DNA of 64,000 bases. Origin: Sulfitobacter mediterraneus. Its GTDB lineage: Bacteria; Pseudomonadota; Alphaproteobacteria; Rhodobacterales; Rhodobacteraceae. Numbering within the stretch: the first letter of the stretch is position 1; every line of letters begins with the position of its first letter. The DNA lies in the NCBI RefSeq assembly GCF_016801775.1, contig NZ_CP069004.1, positions 3,162,001 through 3,226,000 on the forward strand. The letters run 5' to 3'. The notes under the pieces were generated by a model, which ran no database searches, was not told the DNA's origin, and saw nothing but the letters and a program-made list of their open reading frames with translations. Both the position numbers and the translations under genes were made by a program. Below are positions 45,325 through 54,435 of the stretch, one piece after another.

Positions 45325-46545
45325 ATGGTCGATATCGCAAACCGCCCTGAATTTTTCACGTCCCACAATGGCGACAAAGCCCCATTGCCGTTTTCCAAGG
45401 CAGAATACGCCCGCCGTCTGGCCAAGCTGCGCAGCATCATGGCCGCACGGGACATTCCAGTTGTGCTGCTGACCTCGATGCACAACATCGCCTATTACTC
45501 CGGCTTTCTTTACTGCTCCTTCGGGCGGCCTTATGGCTGTGTGGTGACGCAAGAGGCCTGCACAACCGTCTCGGCCAACATTGACGCAGGGCAGCCGTGG
45601 CGCCGGTCTGTAGAGGACAATGTGATCTACACCGATTGGAAGCGTGACAACTACTGGCGGGCAGTGGCGGGGCTTACCGGCGGGGCCAAGCGGATTGGCA
45701 TCGAAGGGGATCACCTGACGCTGGCGATGCGCGACAAGGCAACCGAAATGCTGGGCGCAACCGAACTGCCGGACATCGCACCTGACACCATGACCGCCCG
45801 GATGATCAAGTCAGATGAAGAGATTGCACTGATCAAGGGCGGCGCACGTACCGCTGATGTTGGCGGCGCGGCCATCCACGCGGCGATCCGCGAAGGGGCA
45901 ACCGAGATCGAGATCGCGATGGCGGGCCGTGACGCCATGGAGGCCGAAATCGCCCGCGCCTACCCCGATGCCGAATATCGCGACACCTGGGTGTGGTTCC
46001 AATCGGGGCTGAACACAGATGGCGCACACAACCCCGTCACCAAGCGCGCCCTGCAAAAAGGCGATATCCTGTCTCTGAATACCTTCCCGATGATCTCTGG
46101 CTACTATACCGCGCTGGAACGCACATTGTTCCTCGGCCAGCCAGACGCCGAAAGCCTGCGTCTGTGGGAGGCCAACGTGGCCGCACACGAACTGGGCATC
46201 AGCCTGATCAAACAGGGCGCGACGTGCAGCGGCATTACCGAAGAGATCAACCGCTTTTTCGCGCAGGAGAACCTGCTGCAATACCGGTCGTTTGGGTATG
46301 GCCATTCCTTTGGCATTCTCAGCCACTACTATGGCCGCGAGGCCGGTCTGGAGTTGCGCGAGGATATCGACACCGTTCTGGAACCGGGCATGGTTGTCTC
46401 GATGGAGCCGATGCTTTGGGTGCCGGAAGGAACCGCGGGGGCGGGTGGCTACCGCGAGCATGATATTCTGGTGATCAGCGAGGATGGCGTGGAGAATATC
46501 ACCGGGTTCCCCTATGGGCCTGGTCACAACATCATCGACAGCTGA
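45325..46545 (+). CDS. creatinase (creatine amidinohydrolase)
   Basis: A 406-residue M24-fold enzyme that hydrolyses creatine to sarcosine and urea. It closely follows remembered Pseudomonas putida creatinase: HNIAYYSGFLYCSFGRPYGC, SANIDAGQPWRRSVEDNVIY, WFQSGLNTDGAHNPVT with the active-site His, FPMISGYYTALERTLFL and FGYGHSFGILSHYYGREAGL. Like that enzyme, it lacks the metal-ligand set of true M24 peptidases. AGGAGA precedes the ATG. It lies 184 bases after the transporter genes, so it may share their transcript or have its own promoter. Urease and sarcosine oxidase genes are not in the window. Confidence 0.92.
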   Translation: MVDIANRPEFFTSHNGDKAPLPFSKAEYARRLAKLRSIMAARDIPVVLLTSMHNIAYYSGFLYCSFGRPYGCVVTQEACTTVSANIDAGQPWRRSVEDNVIYTDWKRDNYWRAVAGLTGGAKRIGIEGDHLTLAMRDKATEMLGATELPDIAPDTMTARMIKSDEEIALIKGGARTADVGGAAIHAAIREGATEIEIAMAGRDAMEAEIARAYPDAEYRDTWVWFQSGLNTDGAHNPVTKRALQKGDILSLNTFPMISGYYTALERTLFLGQPDAESLRLWEANVAAHELGISLIKQGATCSGITEEINRFFAQENLLQYRSFGYGHSFGILSHYYGREAGLELREDIDTVLEPGMVVSMEPMLWVPEGTAGAGGYREHDILVISEDGVENITGFPYGPGHNIIDS

Positions 46546-46587
46546 GAACAAGATGGAACCGGGGGCAAGGGGGCTGCGTTTGTTTAC

Positions 46588-47049
46588 ATGACTTTCAAAC
46601 GCATCCTTGCCCCCGCTATCGCCTGTGCCCTGTCCATGCCCGCCTTCGCTGACGTTGTGGGCAACGTCGACGTGGACTGGCTTGGCAATGACATCGTTGT
46701 CGAGGCGGTGCAGGATCCCAAGGTCAAGGGTGTCACCTGCCATCTGTCCTATTTTGAACGCGGTCTGATCGATCGGTTGCAAAAGGGCAATTGGTTCGAG
46801 GACCCTTCGAACTCTTCGATATCCTGTCGCCAGACCGGACCCATTGAAATTGGAGATATCGAGCGTGACAACGAAGGCGAGAATGTCTTTAGCGAGCGCC
46901 GTTCGATCATCTTCAAAACGCTTCGGGTCAAACGGATATTTGATGCGAAGAACAATACCCTGATTTACATCAGTCACGCGCGGGATGTGCAAAACGGCTC
47001 TGCCAAGATGTCGATGTCTACCGTCCCGTTGTATCAACCGACGCAATAG
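46588..47049 (+). CDS. creA: CreA-family exported protein
   Basis: A 153-residue protein. A signal peptide (MTFKRILAPAIACALSMPAFA) precedes the CreA domain: VGNVDVDWLGNDIVVEAVQD, VKGVTCHLSYFERG, SISCRQTGPIEI and SIIFKTLRVKRIFDAKNNTL, the two Cys probably forming a disulphide. It matches Escherichia coli CreA in length and motifs. The name refers to the cre locus of enteric bacteria and has nothing to do with creatine, so its place next to creatinase is likely coincidence. Role unknown. Confidence 0.9.
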   Translation: MTFKRILAPAIACALSMPAFADVVGNVDVDWLGNDIVVEAVQDPKVKGVTCHLSYFERGLIDRLQKGNWFEDPSNSSISCRQTGPIEIGDIERDNEGENVFSERRSIIFKTLRVKRIFDAKNNTLIYISHARDVQNGSAKMSMSTVPLYQPTQ

Positions 47050-47158
47050 CAGGATCTCGCGCCAAGATCCGCTGATCTTTGCTTGGGCCGCAGGTACCCG
47101 CTATGCGCGTGTCTCAACCTGTTCTATACTGATGGAAAACAAACAGGGCAGCAGGCAC

Positions 47159-48304
47159 ATGGAAATTTCACGCAGAACAATGATTGCTGGTTTGGGCGCG
47201 TTTGGCCTTTCAGCTTGTTCCAATGGCGGGCGCAGCGTCGTCCCGGTACAGACAGGCGGCTTGCCCGCTGATCTGCGACCGCAGTTCAACACCGGATACA
47301 ATGCTTGGGTCGCCGCCTTTCGCGGTCGTGCCGAGGCGCAAGGCATCTCCACCTCGGTCCTGAACAGCGCGTTTCGCGGCGCGGGGTATTTGCCCGGCGT
47401 GGTCAAAAGGGACCGCAATCAGACCGAATTTACCCGCACTCTGGAAGACTACCTTGCTATCGCAGCCTCGGATGAACGGGTGTCTAAGGGCCGCGCCGCC
47501 TATGCCCGCCACCGCGGCACACTGGCGGCGATCGAAGCACGCTATGGCGTGGCCGCCGAGATCGTCGCGGCGGTCTGGGGCTTGGAAAGCTACTACGGCG
47601 AACGGCGCGGCGATGTGCCGGTGATCTCGGCCACATCCACATTGGCCTTTGACGGGCGCCGCGGCGCGTTCTTTGAAAAACAGCTCGTTGCCGCTCTCAA
47701 GATTTTGCAGAACGGCGATATCAGCCCCGCGCGCATGACTGGGTCATGGGCAGGTGCAATGGGGCATACCCAGTTCATCCCGACTTCTTATCAAGCCTTC
47801 GCTGTCGATTTCACGGGGGACGGACGGCGCGATATCTGGTCCGAAGATCCGTCTGACGCATTGGCCTCAACGGCGGCGTATCTGTCACGCAACGGATGGA
47901 CACGGGGGCGCAAATGGGGCGGCGAAGCGGGCACCCTGCCTGCAAGCGCCGGATCGGTGATCCAGCCACAACCGGGCGGGCCAAAATTTGTCGTGACCTC
48001 GAATTTCCGAGTGATCAAACGCTACAACAATTCCGACAGCTATGCGATTGGTGTGGGGCATCTGGCAGACCGGATCGCCGGTGGAGGCCCGATCAAAGGC
48101 AGCTTTCCACCCGATAAATATGGGCTGACCAAAGCGGACCGGCAGCGCCTGCAGGAACGGCTCACGGCGCGGGGCTTTGACACCGATGGTGCGGATGGGG
48201 TGATCGGTCCGAACAGCCGCAAGGCGATTGCGGCCTATCAATCGAGCATTGGCCAAACACCGACGGGCGACCCCTCAATCGCGTTGCTTCGGACGCTTGG
48301 CTGA
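47159..48304 (+). CDS. lytic murein transglycosylase (MltB type) with peptidoglycan-binding domain
   Basis: A 381-residue lipoprotein. A signal with SRRTMIAGLGAFGLSACSNG gives a lipobox (LSAC) and a twin-arginine-like pair. The catalytic domain (about 40-310) has the Glu in VWGLESYYGERRG, then GSWAGAMGHTQFIPTSYQ and GDGRRDIW, the MltB/SltB signature. The C-terminus (about 325-381) is a PG_binding_1 domain with LQERLTARGFDTDGADGVIG. It cuts glycan strands forming 1,6-anhydro ends. An ATG nine codons upstream is possible; the chosen start gives the compact signal. Confidence 0.9.
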   Translation: MEISRRTMIAGLGAFGLSACSNGGRSVVPVQTGGLPADLRPQFNTGYNAWVAAFRGRAEAQGISTSVLNSAFRGAGYLPGVVKRDRNQTEFTRTLEDYLAIAASDERVSKGRAAYARHRGTLAAIEARYGVAAEIVAAVWGLESYYGERRGDVPVISATSTLAFDGRRGAFFEKQLVAALKILQNGDISPARMTGSWAGAMGHTQFIPTSYQAFAVDFTGDGRRDIWSEDPSDALASTAAYLSRNGWTRGRKWGGEAGTLPASAGSVIQPQPGGPKFVVTSNFRVIKRYNNSDSYAIGVGHLADRIAGGGPIKGSFPPDKYGLTKADRQRLQERLTARGFDTDGADGVIGPNSRKAIAAYQSSIGQTPTGDPSIALLRTLG

Positions 48305-48654
48305 GAGCGGCGAAAACCCGTTAATATTTGAAAAAGTATCCCGCCCGCCGGGTGGAGGATTTGGCGAGTTTAAGCCCGATTAAAGATATGGCGACAAGTT
48401 TTGCCAATCTCAGGCAAATATGGTGGGAAGTTTTCCACCTCGATCTGCTGCCTTGTGGAAGTGGTGGATGTTGTCCACTATTTGTTTGGAGAATACTCCC
48501 TTTATGGTAGAATATCTGCACCCAAACTCATGGGATGAAGTTTGATGCAGAAGCACACCTCAGGCACTTTCCCGCAAGGCGGTCAGTGTAAGCACGCGCT
48601 TTCGGACGCTCCGGACGGCCAAATGGGAAGGCGAGAAGCCAAAGGATACTAACC
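48305..48654. other. 350-base intergenic region upstream of the response regulator/kinase pair
   Basis: AT-richer than the surroundings and without a coding frame. It contains a possible promoter at 48486-48513 and short inverted repeats around GTGGA/TCCAC (48455-48480). The regulator's site AAAGGA lies at the end. Confidence 0.5.
48486..48513 (+). promoter_or_regulatory. possible sigma70-type promoter for the response regulator
   Basis: TTGGAG is followed after 16 bases by TAGAAT, near the -35 and -10 consensus. It would leave a leader of about 135 bases. No experimental support. Confidence 0.35.
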
Positions 48655-49593
48655 ATGAAGATCCTAGTCGTTGATGACGATATCCTAATCCTTGAAATTC
48701 TAGAACTGTTCCTATCCTCGATTGACTACGAGAATGTCCAATTCGCCAAATCCGGCGAAGAGGCATTACAATTGATCGAGGCGTCAAGCACACCTTTTGA
48801 GTGCATCTTGCTTGATATCAATATGCCGGTTCAGACCGGGATCGAATTGATCCCGATGATCCGGCGGCACAACGGGTATGAATTTGTACCGATCATCATG
48901 CTTACCGCGCAGCATGACAAAAAGAACATCGCCGAGGCATTTGTGGCGGGTGCATGGGATTATGTCACCAAGCCGTTCGAGTTCTTTGAACTGGAGACAC
49001 GTCTATACGGTGTCGAAACGCGGATGGTCGAATTGGCCCGCCGTTCGCAAGACGTGTCAGAGGATGCTGGCAACGGTGACACAACACTCAAACGGTTCTG
49101 TGCCTTGCACCGCCCTGTAACACCTGCACAGATCACTGAAAGTGGCCTGGTTGGGCTGGGCGCCTTTGAAAACTGCTTTGCCCGGATCAGCAACACCCTA
49201 CACGGCAACGTCAGCCTTATGGCGCTGAGACTGAACAATTTGCCAGAGGTGACGCAATCGCTGCAGGAACCGCAGACACATCAATACCTGGTGAAACTTG
49301 CCTCTGTGATCGCTTCGCACGCTCAACCCTGGCAGGGGATCGTCACGTATTTGGGCAAAGGTGCATTCCTGATCCTGTCCTTTGCGCCGGTGCGCAGGCC
49401 GGCAATGACCCTCAAAGATGCGATCACGACTGCGATTGGTGAAGTGGACAGCCAGCTTTTGAGTGCGCAGGATTTGCGCACTGATTACAGCAGCTGGCAA
49501 ATCCATGGCAATGAAGTGCCGGAAGGGGTTGAGCCTTCTTACCTTTTGTACGCAGTGAAAAATCATCTGGATCAGAGCGTCAGACTGCAGTAA
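48655..49593 (+). CDS. response regulator with degenerate GGDEF-like C-terminal domain
   Basis: A 312-residue protein. The receiver domain (1-120) has VDDDILIL, phosphoacceptor Asp54 in LLDINMPV, Thr in MLTAQ and Lys in VTKPFEF. The C-terminal half has LVGLGAFENCFARI, NVSLMALRLNNLPEV and VTYLGKGAFLILSF. These fall at the positions of the GGDEF start, metal strand and active hairpin, but GKGAF replaces GG(D/E)EF and the metal Asp is lost. It should not make cyclic di-GMP. AAAGGA precedes the ATG. A histidine kinase gene follows 131 bases later, the likely partner. Its architecture matches the regulator at 18627-19589. Confidence 0.8.
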   Translation: MKILVVDDDILILEILELFLSSIDYENVQFAKSGEEALQLIEASSTPFECILLDINMPVQTGIELIPMIRRHNGYEFVPIIMLTAQHDKKNIAEAFVAGAWDYVTKPFEFFELETRLYGVETRMVELARRSQDVSEDAGNGDTTLKRFCALHRPVTPAQITESGLVGLGAFENCFARISNTLHGNVSLMALRLNNLPEVTQSLQEPQTHQYLVKLASVIASHAQPWQGIVTYLGKGAFLILSFAPVRRPAMTLKDAITTAIGEVDSQLLSAQDLRTDYSSWQIHGNEVPEGVEPSYLLYAVKNHLDQSVRLQ

Positions 49594-49724
49594 CAGGCCT
49601 TTACAACCATACGTGGCGGAACATCCCCCTTAGGATGTGTTGCGGTGTCGACTTCAAGTTGACACCACCCTCCTGTTTGGTTTTGCTGAAGTAAAGATTA
49701 ACCAATGAAGAGACTGACCCTGCA

Positions 49725-51749
49725 ATGAGCGGCGGAATTACCCTGTTTTCAAATATCAGAATGGTTGGGGTTCTAAGTATTGCCGCATTGATAGGCATCC
49801 TGATTGCAGGGCGGCTCGAAAAGCTGGGCGATAATGCGTATCTGAATGACAACAAGTTGCAGACAACGCTGCAACTGGTCGAGCTGCGCGAGAACATCCG
49901 CAAAGAGATCATCGACCGTATCCTCAAGTTGAGCGAACTCGCCACGATTGTCGGTCAAAATCCGTCTATGGAGGGTGATCAGCTGTCTGCCCGCGCAGAG
50001 CAATTGATCGAGACAACACCGGATTTGATTTCTATTGGGATTGCGCCGGATCTTGTCGTTACAAGAGTGATCCCGGCCGAGGGCAACGAACGCGCGATTG
50101 GTCTCGATTATCGCAGTAACAAGCAACAATACCCAATGGTGAAACAGGCCATGGAGACCGGCAAGGGATTGATCACCGGGCCGGTCAACCTCGTGCAGGG
50201 TGGACGGGGCCTCATTCTGCGCCAACCGGTCTATGTCGGGGATGGGGTAGATAAATCTCCCTGGGGTATCATCTCCGTTGTGCTGGACTATGAAAAGTTT
50301 CTCACCAACCTGGGCTTGCCGGACATCGGCCAAGACTATGAGATCATGATCCAGGATACGACCAATGGCGGGGCGTCTGATCACGTTCTCTTTGGGGATC
50401 AGGACATTCTGGGCCAAGACCCTGTGCTTTTGACGCTGGATTTCCCTTATGGTGTTTGGCAATTGGCGGCCGTCCCCGTTGGCGGTTGGCCCCTGCACAA
50501 ACCCGATCACAATTCTGATCGTCTTCTTGCCTTTATCGCCATTGGTCTTGCGCTGTTCTTGCTGTGGTACGTCATCCGGCTGGCGGACAACCGTCGTATC
50601 GCCGAGGTGCGGCTGTCGAATGCCATCGATGCACTGGATCACGGGTTCATCATGTTCGACCCCAATGACCGATTGGTGCTGAACAACAAGAAATACCTCG
50701 ACATCTACAACCTGAACCGCGACGCAATCGAGCCGGGCGCATCATACGAAGATTTGGTGTTGCGCGGCCTCAAGCGCGGGATTTTTCCATCGGCTGTTGG
50801 CCGCGAAGAAGAATGGCTTGCCGAATGGAACGCAAAGCGCGGGGGTGATTTCGATGCAGAACATTTCCTGTCAGATGGCCGCGTGATCAAAGCCTCGGAC
50901 CGGACCATGCCTGACGGCAGCATAGTCGGCCTGCGCATTGATGTCTCCGAGTTGAAAGAGGCTCAATTGGGGGCGGAGGCGGCGAACAAAGCCAAATCGG
51001 ACTTTATGGCCGTCCTCAGCCACGAATTGCGCACGCCGCTGACCGTGATCCTCGGCACAGCCCGCCTGTCCAAACAGGTGGAGCGTCTGCCCAAGGCCAA
51101 GGAGCTGACCGCGTCGATTGATGCGTTGCCGGATAGTGAAGGCGCGGCGCTCAAGACCCAACTGTCCGGGGTCTACGAGATGATCTCTGGCATGATGGAA
51201 AAGCTGGAGCGGTCCGGCGAGCATCTGCTGTTCTTGGTGAACGAAATTCTGGATTTTGCCAAGATCGAGGCCAGCGGCCTGTCCCTTGATATTCAGCCCA
51301 ATGACATTGGCGAGATCATCCAAACGGCGGCTGGCCAGATGGCCCCGATGGTTGAACAGAAGGGTCTGGAGCTAAACGTCCAACCTGTGTCTGCGACTTT
51401 GGATCTTGATGCCAAGCGGATCCAGCAGGTTTTGATGAACCTTCTGGGCAACGCCACAAAATTCACCGAAACAGGCAGCGTTTCCCTGATCGCAGAGATC
51501 GTCAGAGACCAGATCGAAATCAGGGTCAAAGACACCGGCATGGGCATTCCGCCCGATCAGGTCGAGAGGGTGTTTGAGCCATTTCATCAAGTGGATTCGT
51601 CCAACAAGCGGGGCATCGGCGGCACCGGTCTTGGCCTCGCCATCTCGCGCGAGATTGTCGAGGCGCATGGCGGAACGCTCACTGCAACAAGTGTCGAAGG
51701 TGAAGGCAGCGTGTTCAAGGTGACATTGCCGCTTCAGAGCGCTGAATGA
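49725..51749 (+). CDS. membrane sensor histidine kinase with periplasmic sensor and PAS domain
   Basis: A 674-residue kinase. A first membrane segment (about 14-30), a periplasmic CHASE-like sensor region (about 31-260), a second segment (about 267-287), then a PAS domain (about 300-410, LDHGFIMFDPNDRLVLNN). The HisKA domain has His433 in LSHELRTPL, and the ATPase domain has NLLGNATKFTETG, DTGMGIPPD and GGTGLGLAISRE. No receiver is attached. About 45 residues longer than usual between the HisKA helices (LPDSEGAALKTQLSGVYE). It probably signals to the upstream response regulator. Confidence 0.9.
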   Translation: MSGGITLFSNIRMVGVLSIAALIGILIAGRLEKLGDNAYLNDNKLQTTLQLVELRENIRKEIIDRILKLSELATIVGQNPSMEGDQLSARAEQLIETTPDLISIGIAPDLVVTRVIPAEGNERAIGLDYRSNKQQYPMVKQAMETGKGLITGPVNLVQGGRGLILRQPVYVGDGVDKSPWGIISVVLDYEKFLTNLGLPDIGQDYEIMIQDTTNGGASDHVLFGDQDILGQDPVLLTLDFPYGVWQLAAVPVGGWPLHKPDHNSDRLLAFIAIGLALFLLWYVIRLADNRRIAEVRLSNAIDALDHGFIMFDPNDRLVLNNKKYLDIYNLNRDAIEPGASYEDLVLRGLKRGIFPSAVGREEEWLAEWNAKRGGDFDAEHFLSDGRVIKASDRTMPDGSIVGLRIDVSELKEAQLGAEAANKAKSDFMAVLSHELRTPLTVILGTARLSKQVERLPKAKELTASIDALPDSEGAALKTQLSGVYEMISGMMEKLERSGEHLLFLVNEILDFAKIEASGLSLDIQPNDIGEIIQTAAGQMAPMVEQKGLELNVQPVSATLDLDAKRIQQVLMNLLGNATKFTETGSVSLIAEIVRDQIEIRVKDTGMGIPPDQVERVFEPFHQVDSSNKRGIGGTGLGLAISREIVEAHGGTLTATSVEGEGSVFKVTLPLQSAE

Positions 51750-51807
51750 GCCCTCCGGATAGCCCCGACAATCGCGGGCCGTTCCAGAAGGCTCAAACAT
51801 CGTGATA

Positions 51808-52299
51808 CTAGGCCGCGGCGTCGGCCTTTGGGGCTGCTGCAGTCTCAGGCGCAGCGGTCGTCTCCGCCGCAGGCTTGGACGTTAGCAGCGTTTCCATATA
51901 GGATTTGCTACCCTGAGCGGGTGAATTTGCAACAGGCGCAATGCTGTCGATCAACGCACGTGTGCGTGCCTGTTCAATCCGGTTCTCCGCTGCGCGGCGG
52001 TCGGCCGCGATCTTGGCCGCATCATCATCCAGAGCGGAAACAGATGCGCGAGATGGCGCGCCATCGCTGGCTGCAGCCGGACCTTTATCCGCAACCGGTT
52101 TGGCTTGCTCTGCCTTTGAGGGCGGGTTGGAATTATCAACTTCAGTCGTCTGGTCTGCCGCTTTCTGCTCAGAGGGTTTTGGCTCTTGCTTGTCCTGACC
52201 GTCAGACACTTCCGCCTTCTTGGGCGATTTGTCCTCTGGCTCAGAGTTGGCCGATGATGTGCCTTGCGGCGCACCGATGAGTGGCGAGATTAAGTTCAT
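51808..52299 (-). CDS. Ala/Glu/Lys-rich disordered hypothetical protein
   Basis: A 163-residue protein. A short hydrophobic start (MNLISPLIGAPQG) leads into a charged, Pro/Ala/Ser-rich tract, and then a helix-prone stretch (AAKIAADRRAAENRIEQART, then RALIDSIAP) with SKSYMETLL near the end. No domain is recognised; no cleavable signal is evident. AAGGAGG lies upstream of the ATG, a near-perfect site that supports the gene. It converges with the kinase gene. It resembles the gene at 8467-8829 in form only. Function unknown. Confidence 0.65.
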   Translation of the reverse strand: MNLISPLIGAPQGTSSANSEPEDKSPKKAEVSDGQDKQEPKPSEQKAADQTTEVDNSNPPSKAEQAKPVADKGPAAASDGAPSRASVSALDDDAAKIAADRRAAENRIEQARTRALIDSIAPVANSPAQGSKSYMETLLTSKPAAETTAAPETAAAPKADAAA

Positions 52300-52448
52300 A
52301 CTTGGCCTCCTTAACTTTGAGATGGCTCTCGTGGAGCGCCGGTTAAAGTCGGAAACTGGCAGAACTATGGTAATTTCATGATGGGAAACCAGCGGGGCGC
52401 CAAATTTTGAACAGCGGCGGATCAGAAGGCTGCGGAGACCACAGGCGG

Positions 52449-52985
52449 TTAAGCATCCAAAAAGGCGCTGACCTCAGCACGCAGTCTGTCCCAATCCGTG
52501 AATTCGCGAACGCCGTCCACCAGATCGACCTCCCGCCCGTCCAAGAGAACATTCTGCACGATCTGGCTTTCGAAATAGCCGTAGCTGCTGGCGCGAACAG
52601 CACCGGCAAGCAGAAGCTCGCGGTTGGGTTCAAACCGTGTGCGCATTTCCATCTCGGTCAGATATTCCTGCGCTTCTTCAAGCCCGTCAGGGAATGCAGC
52701 CTTTAGGCTGACAGAAATGATCATGGTTTGCAGGGCTTGCAGATCTTCCCGACTGGCAGATACCAGGACTTCAAAGCCTTGCGGGTGACGTCGCTCATGC
52801 ACCGGTGCGGCCAGGATGACCTTGTCGATACCTTCAAAAGAAATGGGCGCCAATCTGTCCGATGTGTTGAACAGCCGCACGCCGTGTCCCGCCGCACGTA
52901 TCTGTGCCTCCACGGCGTCAACAATCTTGCGCGTTTGTCCTTCGACGGTTTCGTAAATAATGAGCAATTCCATTGTGCACCCCAT
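52449..52985 (-). CDS. flavodoxin-domain protein, HemG-like
   Basis: A 178-residue protein with a flavodoxin fold. LLIIYETVEGQTRKIVDAVE is the FMN phosphate loop, KVILAAPVHERRHPQGFEVL the second loop, and FTDWDRLRAEVSAF the C-terminus, which in order resembles HemG, the menaquinone-dependent protoporphyrinogen oxidase. The long HemG-specific loop seems to be present (about 100-150) but diverged. GGAGG lies 5 bases before the ATG at 52985; MELLIIYE four codons later is also possible. No haem genes are nearby, so the role may be another FMN reduction. Confidence 0.78.
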   Translation of the reverse strand: MGCTMELLIIYETVEGQTRKIVDAVEAQIRAAGHGVRLFNTSDRLAPISFEGIDKVILAAPVHERRHPQGFEVLVSASREDLQALQTMIISVSLKAAFPDGLEEAQEYLTEMEMRTRFEPNRELLLAGAVRASSYGYFESQIVQNVLLDGREVDLVDGVREFTDWDRLRAEVSAFLDA

Positions 52986-53194
52986 CTCTTCCTCCGCCAG
53001 AAGGGCAGAGGTCCATCGCTGCTCAACTGACCTGCAAGGTTATTTTCTACATGTCTCGGGCGGACGGGCTTTGTTCTAGATCAAAGCGGCGGATTTATTC
53101 GGGCCCCACGTGTGCCGGTCGGCGTTTCATCTGCTAGGGTGTCTCAATATTTCGATATTTTGGTCCAACGATGAGTGATGCCCAGAGGTGCGAG

Positions 53195-54409
53195 ATGAAA
53201 AATTCACAATATCTTCTTCCGGCCAATGCGGACGACCCTTGGAGCCTGCTTGATCCAGCCAAGGTCAAGAAAGCTATCTCCATTCGCGATTACATGTTGG
53301 GAGAGGGCAGGTTCAATGCCGACGCAAACGACACGCTCACCGCCTTGGCAGAGCAACTTGTATCTGCGGGGCTGCCATTACACCGATGCGTGACCATTGT
53401 CCGCATCTTGCACGCAATAAATTCCGCATCTTATCGGGTTTGGGAGCAAGGGCGAGGAGCTATCGCAAACGTCTTTCCATACATTGGAACGGCGTCAACC
53501 GAATATGAGACATCGCCCTCAGCCCTCGCGCATGAAACAGGGCGGTGGGTCCGGTTCAACCCTCAAGACCTACAGGAGACAGACTTCAACCTCGTGCCAG
53601 AACTCAAACAAGCCGGGCTAACGGACTACATCTGTGCGCCGACGCTCATGGCCAATGGAATGCAGAATATTTTCTCCTTTGCAACGCAGGCGGAGGCCGG
53701 CTTTAGCGACGTGGATGTCGCCCTTTTACGGGCAACCTTTCCGGCAATCGAAGCCTGTCAGGAAATTCTTGTGATGCACCGGATCTTGAAAGAGGTCACA
53801 CGGATGTACGTGGGCGAAGAGCCGCATGAGAGGATACTTGCGGGCGATGTGCATCGCGGCGAGGTGACCCGGCTCAGATCTGCAATCCTGTTTGCGGATA
53901 TGCGTGAATTCACGCTGTTGACCTCTGATCTGTCAGCCGAAAGTGCGACAGCCCTTCTAAATGAATACTATGATTGCGTGGTTCCCGCTGTCGAAAACAA
54001 TGGCGGCGAGGTTCTCAAATTCATCGGCGATGGTGTATTGGCCATTTTCCGTGCCGGGCAGGAGGATGCGAAGGCTTGTGCCAAAGCGCTGTGCGCGGCC
54101 CGCCAGGGGCGTCTGGCTGTGGCGGACCGGCGCAAGAGCGCGGAGATACAGTTTGACGTAGGTGTTGCGCTGCATTTTGGCGAAGTTGCATACGGCAACA
54201 TCGGCTCCGGTGCCCGGCTCGACTACACTGTGATCGGGCGCGACGTTAATCTGGCCAGCCGCTTGGCCGACATGTGCGGAACACTGGGCAAAGCGATCTT
54301 GGTTTCAGAGGAAATTCGCCAACATCTGAGTGACGAAGCCTTTGAAAATTGCGGCTCCTACGAACTGAAAGGGCTTGCTGGCAAGATCCCGGTCTTTTCG
54401 GAAGGCTAG
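53195..54409 (+). CDS. class III adenylate/guanylate cyclase
   Basis: A 404-residue cytosolic protein. The N-terminal 225 residues are helical with no named domain but could sense a signal. The catalytic domain (about 230-400) has the metal Asp in ILFADMREFTLLT, the second in VLKFIGDGVLAIF, the purine-selecting Lys just before it, Asp in RLDYTVIGRDVNLASRL and the transition-state Asn and Arg in the same stretch. All key residues of an active adenylate cyclase are present. The ATG at 53195 has AGAGG 6 bases upstream; an ATG eight codons earlier has none. It converges with a second cyclase gene 26 bases away. Confidence 0.9.
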   Translation: MKNSQYLLPANADDPWSLLDPAKVKKAISIRDYMLGEGRFNADANDTLTALAEQLVSAGLPLHRCVTIVRILHAINSASYRVWEQGRGAIANVFPYIGTASTEYETSPSALAHETGRWVRFNPQDLQETDFNLVPELKQAGLTDYICAPTLMANGMQNIFSFATQAEAGFSDVDVALLRATFPAIEACQEILVMHRILKEVTRMYVGEEPHERILAGDVHRGEVTRLRSAILFADMREFTLLTSDLSAESATALLNEYYDCVVPAVENNGGEVLKFIGDGVLAIFRAGQEDAKACAKALCAARQGRLAVADRRKSAEIQFDVGVALHFGEVAYGNIGSGARLDYTVIGRDVNLASRLADMCGTLGKAILVSEEIRQHLSDEAFENCGSYELKGLAGKIPVFSEG

Positions 54410-54435
54410 GGGCTTGATCCTAGGATCCGGAACAG

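Noticed and set aside
45811..47046. A 411-codon minus-strand frame opposite creatinase and creA
   Set aside because: It crosses the ends of two well-supported plus-strand genes and shows no domain.
46588..47049. Considering CreA as part of creatine metabolism
   Set aside because: The CreA family name comes from the enteric cre locus; the protein is a signal-peptide protein with no link to creatine.
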